Shown piece by piece: positions 16,619-26,614 of a stretch of 36,710 bases of DNA; position 1 is the first letter of the stretch, and each line of letters starts with the position of its first letter. The translations under genes and the position numbers were made by a program. The notes under the pieces were generated by a model. It saw nothing but the letters and a program-made list of their open reading frames with translations, was not told the origin of the DNA and did not search any database. Source of the stretch: Actinomycetes bacterium (GTDB lineage: Bacteria > Actinomycetota > Coriobacteriia > Coriobacteriales > UBA8131); assembly GCA_009787085.1 (NCBI GenBank), contig WRGR01000028.1, positions 1 to 36,710 of the forward strand, in the 5' to 3' direction.

Positions 16619-19354
16619 TCAGCGGTTATCGCTGGCAGCGAAGGTCTCTTCCAAGGCCGCCTGGCCAGCAGCCAAGCGCGCCAGCGGCACCCGATAGGGG
16701 GAACAACTGACATAGGTCAGGCCGATCCTATGGAAGACCTTGACGCTCTCCGGGTCGCCGCCGTGCTCGCCGCAAACGCCTAGCTCGATTTGCGGGTTGC
16801 CCTGACGGCCTTTCTTGCAGGCCATGTCAACCAGCTCGGCCACCCCGGAGTCGATGGTCTCAAAGGGGTTGACTGGAATCAGCTTGCGCTCTAAATAGCG
16901 GGGGATGAACTTGCTCTCCACGTCGTCACGGGAGAAGCCGAAAGTGGTCTGGGTCAAATCGTTGGTGCCGAAACTGAAGAACTCGGCGTACTTGGCTATC
17001 TCATCGGCAGTGACGGCGGCTCGCGGCAGCTCGATCATTGTGCCGATCAGCAAGTCCAGCTGCAGCCCGAACTCCTCGCCGACCTCGGCCAGCACCTCTT
17101 TGGCCTCTGCCCGCAGCACTTCTAACTCCGGTGTCACCGACACTAGCGGGATCATGATCTCAGCCACCGGGTTCAGGCCCTCTTTGATCAGCCGAGCTGC
17201 CGCCGTGGCGATTGCCCGCACCTGCATGGCAGCCAAGTCGGGGTGCAAAATGGCCAAACGGCAGCCGCGCAGCCCGAGCATCGGGTTAGCCTCGGTCATG
17301 GCATCGATCCGTGCCAGCAAAGAGCGCTTGGTGGCTATCAAGTCACGATCGCCACCTGTTAGCTCCAAACGGGTGATCTCGACTTCCAAGGCCCGTGGGT
17401 CGTCTAAGAACTCGTGCAGCGGCGGGTCGAGCAGACGTACCACCACCGGCAGACCGTCCATGGCCTTGAACATGCCGTAGAAGTCATCGGTCTGTACCTG
17501 CAGCAGCTTGGCCAAGGCCGCCTCACGCACCGCTGGGTCGTTGGAGAGGATGTAATCCTGGATAATTGCCTTGCGCTCACCCAAGAACATATGCTCCGTG
17601 CGGCAAAGGCCGATGCCGCCAGCACCGAAATCCCGCGATAACTGGGCGTCCTCGGGGTTGTCGGCGTTGGCCCGCACCCCGAGCCTGCGGAAGGAGTCCG
17701 CCCATTCCAAGATGGTGTCCAAATCCCCGGTCAGCTCTGGCAGTACCAGTGACACCTCCCCTAGCACCACGATGCCAGAAGTGCCGTCCAGGGAGATCAA
17801 GTCGCCTTCGCGGATCACTATGTCAGTGCCGCTGATCTCAGCTTGCTTAGCTTCGGCATCGATCTTCAGGGCATCGGCGCCACAAACACAGGGGGTGCCC
17901 ATGCCCCGGGCGATGACAGCGGCATGGGAGGTCTTACCACCGTGGCTGGTGAGGATGCCCTCAGCGGCCACCATGCCCGCCAGATCGTCAGGGTTTGTCT
18001 CCCAACGGATCAACACACACTTACGGCCGGCTGCAGCCACGGCCACGGCATCGGCGGCAGAGAACACCGCTTCGCCAACAGCGGCACCGGGGGAGGCGTT
18101 CAGCCCCTTGGCAACCACGTCATAGTCGGCACCGGGGTCGAATTGGGGATGCAGCAGCTGGTCAAGCTGGGCGGGGTCGATGCGCAGCACCGCCTCCTCT
18201 TTGCTAATCAGGCCCTCCTGCACCATGTCGATGGCAATCTTCAGGGAGGCAGCTGCCGTGCGCTTGCCCACCCGGGTCTGCAGCATCCAGAGCTTGCCCT
18301 GTTCGATAGTGAACTCGATGTCACACATGTCACGGTAGTGGTTCTCAAGGATGCCGAAAACCTCCTCCAGCTCCAAGCCTGCCCCCTGCAGACCGTCAAC
18401 ATGCTTCAGGTCGCTAATCGGGCTGGTGTTGCGGATACCGGCCACCACATCCTCGCCTTGGGCATTGACCAAATAGTCGCCATAGAACTCGCGGGTGCCG
18501 TTGGCCGGGTTGCGAGTGAAGGCCACACCGGTAGCCGAGGTTTCGCCCTTGTTGCCGAAAACCATAGACTGGACGTTGACCGCCGTACCCAAGTCGTCAG
18601 CTATCTTATTTTGACGGCGGTAGATCTGTGCCCGCTCATTCATCCATGAGCCGAAGACAGCACGAATCGCCAAGTTCAACTGCAGATCAGGATCCTGGGG
18701 AAACTGCACTTTGCCACCGTCCACCAGCTCCGGGTACTCGGTGGCACTGACATGCTCGGCAAAGATCTGCTTGAACTCGCTGACCAGCGCCTCCATGTCC
18801 TCAGCGCTCAAGTCGTTGTCACCAGATACACCTCGGGCGATCTTCTTGGCGGTGATGGCGTTCTCGAAGAGGTCGCCCTCGACATTCATTACCACCTTGG
18901 AGAACATCTGGACAAAGCGCCGATAGCTATCCCAAGCAAAACGCGAGTTGGCAGTCTGCTTGATCAGCCCCTGTACCGACTGATCGTTCAGGCCGAGGTT
19001 CAGCACTGTGTCCATCATGCCGGGCATCGAAAAAGGTGCCCCGGAGCGCACACTGACCAGCAGCGGGTCAGAGGCATCGCCGATGCGCTTGCCAATGCGT
19101 TGCTCCAGATCGATGCGGTAGCGCTGGATCTCATCCAAAGCACCGTCCGGAAACTGATTGTTGTTTTGGTAGTATTCGACACAGGTTTGACAGGAAATGG
19201 TGAACCCCGGCGGTACCGGCAAGCCAATAGAGGCCATCTCTGCCAGCCCGGCGCCCTTTCCGCCCAGGATGCCTTTCATGTCCTTGTTGCCTTCAGTGAT
19301 GTTCTTGCCACCCGCATCCTTACCGAATGCGAATACCCTCTTCAGATCAGACAC
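16619..19354 (-). CDS. ppdK: Pyruvate, phosphate dikinase
   Basis: Interconverts pyruvate, ATP and phosphate with PEP, AMP and pyrophosphate; in anaerobes it can work in glycolysis or gluconeogenesis. At 911 residues it is full length. It has the N-terminal ATP-grasp segment (GGKGAGLAEMASIGLPVPPGFT; SVRSGAPFSMPGMMDTVLNLGLN), the swivelling phosphohistidine domain with GGKTSHAAVIARGMG near residue 473, and the C-terminal PEP-binding barrel with SFGTNDLTQTTFGFSRDD and the active-site Cys in GVCGEHGGDPESV. The GTG start has TTGGAG 5 bases upstream. The ppsR gene upstream encodes its expected regulator; a 158-base gap between them suggests ppdK may be transcribed separately. Confidence 0.97.
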   Translation of the reverse strand: MSDLKRVFAFGKDAGGKNITEGNKDMKGILGGKGAGLAEMASIGLPVPPGFTISCQTCVEYYQNNNQFPDGALDEIQRYRIDLEQRIGKRIGDASDPLLVSVRSGAPFSMPGMMDTVLNLGLNDQSVQGLIKQTANSRFAWDSYRRFVQMFSKVVMNVEGDLFENAITAKKIARGVSGDNDLSAEDMEALVSEFKQIFAEHVSATEYPELVDGGKVQFPQDPDLQLNLAIRAVFGSWMNERAQIYRRQNKIADDLGTAVNVQSMVFGNKGETSATGVAFTRNPANGTREFYGDYLVNAQGEDVVAGIRNTSPISDLKHVDGLQGAGLELEEVFGILENHYRDMCDIEFTIEQGKLWMLQTRVGKRTAAASLKIAIDMVQEGLISKEEAVLRIDPAQLDQLLHPQFDPGADYDVVAKGLNASPGAAVGEAVFSAADAVAVAAAGRKCVLIRWETNPDDLAGMVAAEGILTSHGGKTSHAAVIARGMGTPCVCGADALKIDAEAKQAEISGTDIVIREGDLISLDGTSGIVVLGEVSLVLPELTGDLDTILEWADSFRRLGVRANADNPEDAQLSRDFGAGGIGLCRTEHMFLGERKAIIQDYILSNDPAVREAALAKLLQVQTDDFYGMFKAMDGLPVVVRLLDPPLHEFLDDPRALEVEITRLELTGGDRDLIATKRSLLARIDAMTEANPMLGLRGCRLAILHPDLAAMQVRAIATAAARLIKEGLNPVAEIMIPLVSVTPELEVLRAEAKEVLAEVGEEFGLQLDLLIGTMIELPRAAVTADEIAKYAEFFSFGTNDLTQTTFGFSRDDVESKFIPRYLERKLIPVNPFETIDSGVAELVDMACKKGRQGNPQIELGVCGEHGGDPESVKVFHRIGLTYVSCSPYRVPLARLAAGQAALEETFAASDNR

Positions 19355-19512
19355 TTCGACTCCAATCTCAATATTGCCCCTAACACGACGATGCTTTCAA
19401 GATCACCAAGACGGTGAATCAACCCCTTTGTTATGATAACGCGATCTGATGGCCGATTGGGTGGAGAAGTTCGTCTAATTGACAACCACTCTAATCACCA
19501 ACAGCACTCACC

Positions 19513-20373
19513 CTACTCCGCCGGGAAGCTCAGGTGGTAGTAACGCAGGATTTCCTGGGCTATCTCTTCAATCGCCCGTTTGTCAGTACGGACAATGATG
19601 CAACCAACCCGGCGCATTACCGCTCGTGCCTGCTCCAAGTCCTCATAGATCTGCATGGGATCGGCATAAGAGGCAGCTATGTTAACCGCAGCGCCGAGAC
19701 GCTGACTGCGGATGTCGGCCAATAGCCCGGGGTCAGACGACAGCCCGAAAACCCGGCGGCAGTCCACCCGGAAAAGCTCTGGCGGCACATCGACCCCTGG
19801 CACCAAGGGCACATTCGCCACCCGATAGCCCTTGGAAGCCAAATAAACTGAGAGGGGTGTTTTGGATGACCGGGAGACGCCGATCAAGACGATATCTGCA
19901 CCCGAGAGATTGTCAGCGCCACGACCGTCGTCATGCTCGACTGCGTACTCCATAGCCGAAATGCGGTCAAAATAGGCCGCAGTGGTCTTTCGGAGCAGTC
20001 CGGGCTGCCCCTTCGGCGGCCTACCCGTGGCCAAGGCGATGGCGTCAATGGCCGGGCCGATCAGGTCCACAGCCACCACGTTTTTATCCATCAGGTAATC
20101 GTCAAGCTCCGCCCGCAACTGCTCATCGGCAATGGTGTGGAACAAGATCATCTCGGCTTTCGTCTCATGCAGGTGGGCATCGATGAACGGGCGCATCTGT
20201 TCCAGCGAGCTGACCTTGGGCAAACGGTTGATGATGCAGCGACCGTCGGAGAACTGGCTGGCGGCGGCCACTGCCATGGTAGCTGCACTGTCACCAATAC
20301 TGTCCGAGATAATGTTGATGATCGGTCGGTTGTCAGCGGCATGCTGGGCATGGACTTCGGAAAGGTCGGCCAT
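19513..20373 (-). CDS. ppsR: PPDK regulatory protein (DUF299 bifunctional kinase/pyrophosphorylase)
   Basis: Members of this family use ADP to phosphorylate a Thr next to the catalytic His of PPDK (or PEP synthase) and reverse this with phosphate. The protein has the family N-terminus NIISDSIGDSAATMA, the conserved VDLIGPAIDAI, and the P-loop-like GVSRSSKTPLSVYLASKGYRVANVPLVPG. The ATG at 20373 gives 286 residues with AGGGA about 7 bases upstream; an earlier in-frame start would overlap glyQS. It is the last gene of the rpsP-to-ppsR cluster and lies directly upstream of ppdK, so regulator and target are neighbours. Whether the target is PPDK and not PEP synthase follows from this context. Confidence 0.93.
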   Translation of the reverse strand: MADLSEVHAQHAADNRPIINIISDSIGDSAATMAVAAASQFSDGRCIINRLPKVSSLEQMRPFIDAHLHETKAEMILFHTIADEQLRAELDDYLMDKNVVAVDLIGPAIDAIALATGRPPKGQPGLLRKTTAAYFDRISAMEYAVEHDDGRGADNLSGADIVLIGVSRSSKTPLSVYLASKGYRVANVPLVPGVDVPPELFRVDCRRVFGLSSDPGLLADIRSQRLGAAVNIAASYADPMQIYEDLEQARAVMRRVGCIIVRTDKRAIEEIAQEILRYYHLSFPAE

Positions 20374-20395
20374 CAGCGCTTCCCTAGCCCCAGCC

Positions 20396-23300
20396 CTAGC
20401 CAGCCAACTTGCCGATATCAGCAACATCAGTAAAGGTTTCTACAAAACGGTTCAGCAACCTCAGGCGGTTCTCCCTCAACTTGTCGTCTTTCTCCATAAT
20501 CAGCACGTCTTCAAAAAAGCGGTCGATGGGCGCTCGCAAAGAGGCCAAATAGCCCAGTGCCCGCTGATATTGCCCTTTACCCAAGGCATCGGCCACCGAT
20601 TCGGAGACTTGGACTATGGCCGTATAAAGACCGGCCTCGGCGGCGCCGAAAAGCGACTCGTCGACATCGCTGCCCAGAGCAGCATTGCGCAGGTTGTTAG
20701 CGCGGGCAAAAGCCGAGGCCAAGTCGTCAATGAGCTCTGGCGACTTCTGCCGGTGCTCTTCTAGGATGCGGCTGCGCTCAAAAAGCGTGGCTGGCTCGAT
20801 AACGCCGGTGGCCATGATAGCAGCAACCGTGTCGGCGGCCACGCCGCTCTCCCTGAGCATCACCTCCAAGCGGCCACTGAAGAAGGCGCGGATAGCACCT
20901 TCAGTTTCAGCGCGATCAAACCTGATGCCGCTAGCAGCCAAGATGTCCAAAGCCGAGCTGATCATGCCGGCCAAGCTCAGCGTGGCCTGGGGCGGTTCGT
21001 CGCCCATGACATCCGGCGAGTCTGGCCTCAGGCCGTCAGCCAGAATGTTGATGATGCCGATGGCGCCGCGGCGCAAGGCAAAGGGGTCAGAAGAGCCTGT
21101 CGGCGCTTGGCCGCAGGCGATGATCGCCGCCAAAGTGTCCATCTTGTCGGCCAAGGCCAACACCCTGCCCTCGAAGCTCGCCGGCAGCTCGTCGCCAGCG
21201 AAACGTGGCCGGTATTGTTCGCGAATCGCCGCTGCGATCTGAGACTCGTCGCCACCAGCCCGAGCGTAGTAAGCGCCCATGATACCTTGAAGGGCGGTGA
21301 ACTCCACCACGGCATGGGTCAACAAGTCGGCCTTGGACAGGTGCGCGGCACGGATACAGCGCCCGACTTGATCCAAGGGCGCCGCCGCCGCTTGGGCGAT
21401 CGCCGTAACCAACGATTCCAGACGGGCAGTCTTATCGGCCAGCGTACCCAACTTCTCATGGAAGACTACCTGTTCGAGCTGGACGACCCGGTTCTCCAAG
21501 GCAACCTTCAGGTCCTCGTGATAGAAGAACGAGGCATCGGCCAGGCGCGGCCGCACCACCAGTTGGTGACCGGCGATAATGGCCGAGTTATGGGCTGGCG
21601 AGCCGTTGGAAACCACCAAGAAACGGTTGGTCAAGCACCGCTGGTCGTCATAGACCGGAAAATAGCGCTGGTGTGAGAGCAAGGTGTCGATCAGCATCTC
21701 CGGCGGCACCTCCAAAAACTCGGCATCGAAGGTGCCAACCAGCACGGTCGGAAACTCCACCAAGTTAACCACTTCGGCAAAGGTGGCCTTTGGCATGTAG
21801 ACGTGCAGACCGCTTTGCTCCTCGAAGGACTTGACTTGGTCGCTGATGCGGGCAGCACGCATCTCGGCACTGCTGATTACCCACGCCTTGGCCAAAAGCC
21901 TCTGATAGTCATCAGCACTGGGCACTAAGACCTCTTCCGGGGCTATCAGGCTGTGGCCACGGGTCATGCGCCCAGCAACTAAGCCGCCGTGATGCACCTC
22001 GATGGCCTGTTTGCCCCAAAGCGCACAAAGCCAGCGGATTGGCCGCGAAAAGTGCTCATGGCCTTGCCCCCAACGCTGTGACTTGGGCCATTCAATGGCA
22101 TCGATCAGATCGGACAGAAGACCGGGCAAGAGGCGCTCGGTGGGCCGGGCGATCTGCTCCACGGTTGCGAAGACGTATTCGTTGCCTTCCTCTACACCCC
22201 GCGTCAGGTCACGGACATCGACACCTTTGCTGCGGGCAAAGCCCAGCGCCGCCTTAGTCGGTGCCCCAGCACTATCAAAGGCATGGGCAACAGACGGCCC
22301 ACGGAAGCGTTGGATCAAAGCCGTGGACTCCGGTGCCAGCCGCCTGACCTCCAACACCAGGCGACGCGGCGTGGAATATGTGACAATGGCACCATGCTCC
22401 AAACGGACGGCGGCCAGTGCCGTATCGGCCAGCTTCCGCAGCTGCTCAGTAGCGGCATAAAGGGGCGTAGAGGGGATCTCCTCAGTGCCGATCTCAAAAA
22501 CCAATGTGGCCGGCTCATGGAAGCGCGACAAGGCCGGCAGTGACTTCAGGGCGTCCGAGGCATCGGCATCCGCCAGTCCGGCGGCTTCTGCCGCCCCTTC
22601 GTCAGCGGCTGCCGTAACTCCCAAAGCCAAGCCGGCCGAGCCATCCTGATATGCCTTACGGCACTTTTCAGCATAGGCGACACAACAAGACTTGGCCACG
22701 CCGCGCACTCGCAGGATATAGCCCATGCGCTCGGTGGTCGAGATGGCACCCCGGGCATCCAGGAGGTTGAAGACATGGGAGCATCTCAGCACACAGTCAT
22801 AGGCCGGCAGTGGCAGACCGGCCCCTAAAAGCCGTAGGCATTCCCGCTCCCAAGAGTCAAAAAGACCAGCTAGCAGCCCGGTATCAGCTGCTTCAAAGTT
22901 ATAGGCACTGAATTCCCGCTCGTTTTCCAAGAACACGTCACCGTAGGTGAAGGGTGGGTCTGCCTCGTTCCCTGCGCTCCACACCAAGTCGAACATTGAC
23001 TGTACGCCTTGAACATACATTGCCAAGCGCTCCAAGCCGTAGGTGATCTCCACTGGAACCGGGTCGCACTCGATGCCGCCGACCTGTTGGAAGTAAGTGA
23101 ACTGGGTGACCTCCATGCCGTTTAGCCAGACCTCCCAGCCCAAGCCCCAAGCCCCAAGGGTCGGCGATTCCCAGTCGTCCTCCACGAAACGCACGTCGTG
23201 ATGGCGCGGCTCGATGCCTATCGCCCGCAAAGAACCCAAGTAGAGCTCTTGGATATTATCCGGTGAAGGCTTGATGATCACTTGGAACTGATAGTAGTGC

Positions 23301-23722
23301 TGCAAGCGGTTGGGGTTTTCCCCATATCGGCCATCGGTTGGACGGCGGCAAGGCTGCACATAAGCGGTCTTCCAGCGTCCCGGCCCCAACGAACGCAGAC
23401 AGGTCGCAGGGTGGAAAGTCCCTGCACCGACCTCCATGTCATAGGGCTGCAGGACAACACAGCCTTGGGCGGACCAATAGTGTTGCAGCGCCAAGATGAT
23501 ATCCTGGAAACTGGGCGGTGCCGCCATGCCCGGCGGTGCCGCCACGCTGGGCGGTGCCGCCACGCTGGGCGGTGCCGCCACGTCCCCGCCAAGTTCCCTG
23601 TTCTGCTCTGTGGGCAGCTGCCAGCAGACATCATCCGCAGGGGCAGACGGTTGTTCCGACTGGGGCGGGCATTGGGCTTCTTGGTCAGAATCGGTCGGCA
23701 GATCCAGCGGCGTGTCAGACAT
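20396..23722 (-). CDS. glyQS: Glycyl-tRNA synthetase, alpha and beta chains fused in one protein
   Basis: Charges tRNA-Gly. In most bacteria of this type the alpha (GlyQ) and beta (GlyS) chains are separate genes; here one 1108-residue frame holds both. After an N-terminal extension of about 70 residues with AAPPSV repeats, the alpha catalytic domain starts with [17 protein letters not shown] and includes [16 protein letters not shown] and [13 protein letters not shown]. An Ala/Asp-rich linker lies at about residues 366-400. The beta domain then starts with [12 protein letters not shown] and continues to the C-terminal anticodon-binding region (LAALADKMD-like [33 protein letters not shown]). 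ATG at 23722 has AGGAG 5 bases upstream. Fused forms are known, for example in Chlamydia. Confidence 0.95.
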   Translation of the reverse strand: MSDTPLDLPTDSDQEAQCPPQSEQPSAPADDVCWQLPTEQNRELGGDVAAPPSVAAPPSVAAPPGMAAPPSFQDIILALQHYWSAQGCVVLQPYDMEVGAGTFHPATCLRSLGPGRWKTAYVQPCRRPTDGRYGENPNRLQHYYQFQVIIKPSPDNIQELYLGSLRAIGIEPRHHDVRFVEDDWESPTLGAWGLGWEVWLNGMEVTQFTYFQQVGGIECDPVPVEITYGLERLAMYVQGVQSMFDLVWSAGNEADPPFTYGDVFLENEREFSAYNFEAADTGLLAGLFDSWERECLRLLGAGLPLPAYDCVLRCSHVFNLLDARGAISTTERMGYILRVRGVAKSCCVAYAEKCRKAYQDGSAGLALGVTAAADEGAAEAAGLADADASDALKSLPALSRFHEPATLVFEIGTEEIPSTPLYAATEQLRKLADTALAAVRLEHGAIVTYSTPRRLVLEVRRLAPESTALIQRFRGPSVAHAFDSAGAPTKAALGFARSKGVDVRDLTRGVEEGNEYVFATVEQIARPTERLLPGLLSDLIDAIEWPKSQRWGQGHEHFSRPIRWLCALWGKQAIEVHHGGLVAGRMTRGHSLIAPEEVLVPSADDYQRLLAKAWVISSAEMRAARISDQVKSFEEQSGLHVYMPKATFAEVVNLVEFPTVLVGTFDAEFLEVPPEMLIDTLLSHQRYFPVYDDQRCLTNRFLVVSNGSPAHNSAIIAGHQLVVRPRLADASFFYHEDLKVALENRVVQLEQVVFHEKLGTLADKTARLESLVTAIAQAAAAPLDQVGRCIRAAHLSKADLLTHAVVEFTALQGIMGAYYARAGGDESQIAAAIREQYRPRFAGDELPASFEGRVLALADKMDTLAAIIACGQAPTGSSDPFALRRGAIGIINILADGLRPDSPDVMGDEPPQATLSLAGMISSALDILAASGIRFDRAETEGAIRAFFSGRLEVMLRESGVAADTVAAIMATGVIEPATLFERSRILEEHRQKSPELIDDLASAFARANNLRNAALGSDVDESLFGAAEAGLYTAIVQVSESVADALGKGQYQRALGYLASLRAPIDRFFEDVLIMEKDDKLRENRLRLLNRFVETFTDVADIGKLAG
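23514..23585. repeat. 18-bp tandem repeat, four units, inside glyQS
   Basis: Four consecutive units of GGCGGTGCCGCCACGCTG (the first and last slightly changed) encode AAPPSV-type hexapeptides in the N-terminal extension of the fused glycyl-tRNA synthetase. Each unit contains the imperfect palindrome GGCGGTGCCGCC. Confidence 0.9.
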
Positions 23723-23787
23723 CCATGCTCCTATCAATGTGTGCTTTATGTTTCGACAAGCTATGTGGCCAGATGGCTTCGGCTCAC

Positions 23788-24444
23788 TTACAAAGTGCCG
23801 AAATGGTCGAACGGCCAGACAGTCAGCAAGGCCTTTCCGTTCACTGTGGAGGCATCGACCGGCCCAAAACAACGGCTATCGGCAGAATCGGTACGATTGT
23901 CCCCCATCACCCAGATCATCCCTTCGGGAATGGTGACAGGATAGACGACGGGCATCATGCCGTGCGCCGCAGCCAGTGGTAATGAGGGCTTGTCATGGGC
24001 ATATGGCTCGTCTTGCTCCACGCCGTCAATATAGACCTTGCCGCCATTGAGGTCGACGGTCTGGCCGCCAACGGCGATCACCCGTTTGATCAACACCCTC
24101 TGGTTGGGCTGCCCGGTCTGCGTGGGATCCGGGAAGGTCACGATCTCTTGAGCCTTGACTGGCGTAAAGTGCAGGCTGACCTTCTCCACCAGCAGACGGT
24201 CCCCCTCCTCGATGGCCGGTATCATCGAGCCGGTCGGCACAGCGTTGACATCGATCACGAAAAGCTTCAGCCCCGCTGTGACGAACACTACCACGACCAC
24301 CAGTATCATAAGCTCGGCGAACTCCCTGGACTTCGAGCGCTTCTTGGTAGGAGGCTCTCCTCTCCGATGGGCATAGTCGCTGCTAGCCGCATGCTTGCGT
24401 TCGGATGCATTATCTTGGTTAGTGAATTGTTCTGGTTCAACCAT
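23788..24444 (-). CDS. lepB: Signal peptidase I
   Basis: Membrane-bound serine protease that removes signal peptides from exported proteins. The 218-residue protein has a basic, hydrophilic cytoplasmic N-terminus of about 42 residues, one membrane segment at about 43-64, the catalytic Ser at about residue 73 in [13 protein letters not shown], the general base Lys at about 120 in [12 protein letters not shown], and the conserved [19 protein letters not shown] at 24444 overlaps the trmD stop by 8 bases; an upstream in-frame start would lie deeper inside trmD. Its location between trmD and other translation genes is common in Gram-positive genomes. Confidence 0.94.
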   Translation of the reverse strand: MVEPEQFTNQDNASERKHAASSDYAHRRGEPPTKKRSKSREFAELMILVVVVVFVTAGLKLFVIDVNAVPTGSMIPAIEEGDRLLVEKVSLHFTPVKAQEIVTFPDPTQTGQPNQRVLIKRVIAVGGQTVDLNGGKVYIDGVEQDEPYAHDKPSLPLAAAHGMMPVVYPVTIPEGMIWVMGDNRTDSADSRCFGPVDASTVNGKALLTVWPFDHFGTL

Positions 24445-25198
24445 CCGCCTTGATTCCTTTGCCGTTTCCCAGCCTAAGCTGGTCATGTTCGGATTCGCTC
24501 AGATCGGCGCCCGTGAGCAGGTCGGGGCGCAACTGTGCGGTTCTGATTATAGACTGTTCGCGCCGCCAGCGTCGAATAAGAGCATGATGACCGCTAAGCA
24601 ACACTTCGGGAACCCCCATGCCCCGATACTCGGCCGGCCGCGTGTATTGCGGGTATTCCAACAGCCCTTGGCTAAAGCTTTCGTCAACTGACGACAGCTC
24701 ATCGCCGAGCGCTCCGGGGATGAGCCGGCAGACGGCATCGATCACGCACATCGCCGCTAGCTCGCCGCCGGTGAGGATAAAGTCGCCAAGCGAGATGACC
24801 CGGTCAGCACGGCTATAGACGCGATCATCAAAGCCCTCGTAGCGACCACAGACCAGCAATAGACGGCTGGCAGCAGCCAACTCCAAAGCCAGGCTCTGGT
24901 CAAAACGCTGCCCGAAAGGGGCGAGGAAAATGACCTCAGTGGACCGCTCGGCAGGCCGCTCGACAATGAGGTCGTCGAGTGCCTCGAAAACCGGTTCGAC
25001 CTTCATCAACTGGCCTTGGCCGCCGCCGAAGGGCTGATCGTCGACACTGCGATGGCGGTCGTGCGTCCAGTTACGCAAGTCATGGTTTATCAGCGTTAGA
25101 ATGCCAGCACTACGGGCGCGACCGACGATCGAGGTGCCCATGGCGCTAGAGGGGCCATCGAAAACCTGTGGAAATACCGAGAGGGTCTCGATGATCAT
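24437..25198 (-). CDS. trmD: tRNA (guanine-N1-)-methyltransferase
   Basis: Methylates G37 of tRNAs with S-adenosylmethionine, preventing frameshifts. The 253-residue protein begins MIIETLSVFPQVFDG and has HRSVDDQPFGGGQGQLMK, the knot-forming LLLVCGRYEGFDDRV and the ISLGDFILTGGELAAMCVIDAVCRLIPG segment, followed by LEYPQYTRPAEYRGMGVPEVLLSGHH. ATG at 25198 overlaps the rimM stop by one base (TGATG) with TTGGAG 8 bases before it; a TTG one codon upstream is less likely. The rpsP-rimM-trmD order is a classic conserved operon. Confidence 0.97.
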   Translation of the reverse strand: MIIETLSVFPQVFDGPSSAMGTSIVGRARSAGILTLINHDLRNWTHDRHRSVDDQPFGGGQGQLMKVEPVFEALDDLIVERPAERSTEVIFLAPFGQRFDQSLALELAAASRLLLVCGRYEGFDDRVYSRADRVISLGDFILTGGELAAMCVIDAVCRLIPGALGDELSSVDESFSQGLLEYPQYTRPAEYRGMGVPEVLLSGHHALIRRWRREQSIIRTAQLRPDLLTGADLSESEHDQLRLGNGKGIKADG

Positions 25199-25785
25199 CA
25201 ATTCAGCTCCAAGAGCCCACGGGGCAAACTGACATCGGCCTTCTGATCATCGACAGCCAGAACATAAGCGTCAACCGCCGGTACCAGCACTTCACCGAAT
25301 AGCTCAGAGTCCACGACCCAAAGGGTCTGGGCAAAGCCTGAGCGCAGCTCCTTGAGCACCCCGATATGCCCGAGCTTGCAGTCGATGACCGGCAATCCGA
25401 GCCGCGGCAACTGCCTTGGCGGCAGCGGCGTGGCCAGAGGCTGCGGCGGCGTGGCTGCTCGGTCAAAGCCCTCTGACACTGGAGCAGAACCAGCGACATC
25501 GACTCCAAGCCCAGCGTCCGCCTCGCTGGCCAACAGCCATCTTCCAGTAATCCGGAAGGCAGCATCGCGGTCGTTGACGCCGGCCAGTTTAAGCCAAGGT
25601 CTTCCAGGTTCACCACGCTGGCTGAGTATCCGTGTTTGACGCACCCCCCTGCCCGCTGGCGGCACGACCCAAAGCTCAGCAGCATCCCGCAGGTTCAAAA
25701 GAAGGCCGTCTGCATCCTGCACCTCGACCTCCCCTTTTAACCCCCGAGGACGGGACATATAAGCTACTTTGCAAAAAGTGCCCAT
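25198..25785 (-). CDS. rimM: Ribosome maturation factor RimM
   Basis: Assists maturation of the 30S subunit head and binds S19. The 195-residue protein has the N-terminal barrel segment MSRPRGLKGEVEV and a C-terminal PRC-barrel domain with the pattern GFAQTLWVVD, GEVLVPAVDAYVLAVD and the ending VSLPRGLLEL. The two domains are separated by about 40 residues (about 91-131) rich in Pro, Ala, Gly and Val, which the typical family does not have at this length. The ATG is used without a strong ribosome binding site. The 63-base gap before it, after khpA, contains TAGTAT and GTATAC sequences that could be a weak internal promoter. Confidence 0.92.
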   Translation of the reverse strand: MGTFCKVAYMSRPRGLKGEVEVQDADGLLLNLRDAAELWVVPPAGRGVRQTRILSQRGEPGRPWLKLAGVNDRDAAFRITGRWLLASEADAGLGVDVAGSAPVSEGFDRAATPPQPLATPLPPRQLPRLGLPVIDCKLGHIGVLKELRSGFAQTLWVVDSELFGEVLVPAVDAYVLAVDDQKADVSLPRGLLELN

Positions 25786-25848
25786 TTACCGAAACACCGA
25801 TCCAACCATGCCATATAAGCTCGTATACTAGCTTACTGAAAATATCCG

Positions 25849-26103
25849 TCAGTTGACGATTTCCACATCCACATGCGCCGGCCCGCGAAGCGTGGCCGCC
25901 GCCCTAGCCAGCGCCCGGATGGATTTGACCACCCGCCCGTGACGACCGATAACCTTGCCAACGTCGTTAGGGGCGACACTGACCTCGATCAACAGGTTAT
26001 CCCCAGTGGATGTTTCTTTTATAGTTATCTGCTCTGGGTCGTCCACCAGTCCGGCGACGATGGCACGTACCAACGCTGGGATGCCACGGTCGGCCTCATC
26101 CAT
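25849..26103 (-). CDS. khpA: KH-domain RNA-binding protein KhpA
   Basis: Small RNA-binding protein that in Gram-positive bacteria pairs with KhpB/Jag and influences cell division and RNA metabolism. The 84-residue protein is a single type II KH domain with the GxxG loop in [23 protein letters not shown]. Its ATG overlaps the rpsP stop by 8 bases. The rpsP-khpA-rimM-trmD order is the usual Gram-positive and actinobacterial arrangement, which supports the call. Confidence 0.93.
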   Translation of the reverse strand: MDEADRGIPALVRAIVAGLVDDPEQITIKETSTGDNLLIEVSVAPNDVGKVIGRHGRVVKSIRALARAAATLRGPAHVDVEIVN

Positions 26104-26350
26104 TGTCCGTTGCCTTCCGGGCCCTTTCGATCAGTCGAGCAACCCGCTCTGTAGCTTGAGCGCCATTTTTGACCCAAGAGTCGACCTTGTCCAAATCCAG
26201 CTCTAGGAAGGTGGGATCAGTGCAGGGGTTGTAGCGGCCGACTTGCTCAATGAAACGGCCGTCACGACGAGCGCGGGCATCAGCCACCACCACGCGGTAG
26301 TAAGGGTTCTTTTTGGCGCCATGACGCGCCAAGCGGATTTTTACAGCCAA
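26096..26350 (-). CDS. rpsP: 30S ribosomal protein S16
   Basis: Structural protein of the small ribosomal subunit. The 84-residue protein begins [34 protein letters not shown] and contains the conserved VGRYNP. The reading frame starts at TTG, with AAAGGAG seven bases upstream; no in-frame ATG is available nearby. It heads the rpsP-khpA-rimM-trmD-lepB-glyQS-ppsR cluster. No ffh gene precedes it, unlike the common ffh-rpsP arrangement. Confidence 0.96.
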   Translation of the reverse strand: MAVKIRLARHGAKKNPYYRVVVADARARRDGRFIEQVGRYNPCTDPTFLELDLDKVDSWVKNGAQATERVARLIERARKATDNG

Positions 26351-26439
26351 AACAAAACTCCTTTAAATTGGGAATCACTTCACAATCAGACAAACTTACA
26401 TGATACCGTAAATCTTCCCGGCACTCCATGCTCAATCTT

Positions 26440-26613
26440 GGAGAAGCGCCGATTTAATGCTGTTGCGCCAGATTGTGAGCAGGACCGCCCCCAGGCCGTT
26501 CGGGAAAACGGGGCCACTACTAGCGGTGATGGCACCGTTTGCACGGGCGGGCAAGGGGTGAGTCCGGCTTGCGGGATGGCGTGACATGATTAATTCGGCG
26601 CTTCCCTAGGGAA
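26440..26613. repeat. Palindromic element between rpoD and rpsP, copy A
   Basis: A roughly 170-base element with inverted ends. The left end reads GAAGCGCCGATTTAATGC and the right end, read on the minus strand, GGGAAGCGCCGAATTAATCA; matching continues imperfectly for about 30 bases (TTGCGCCA against TCACGCCA). The outer right edge contains the 12-base palindrome TTCCCTAGGGAA directly after the rpoD stop. It encodes no supported protein and could act as a boundary or terminator-like structure after rpoD. Confidence 0.65.
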
Positions 26614-26614
26614 A

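Noticed and set aside
16377-16619. An 80-codon minus-strand frame in the ppdK-dgt gap
   Set aside because: It is built mostly from the tandem repeats, has no ribosome binding site and runs past the dgt start in another frame; no family resemblance.
23514-23585. CRISPR array
   Set aside because: The four units are directly adjacent, without spacers, and encode a regular hexapeptide in glyQS.
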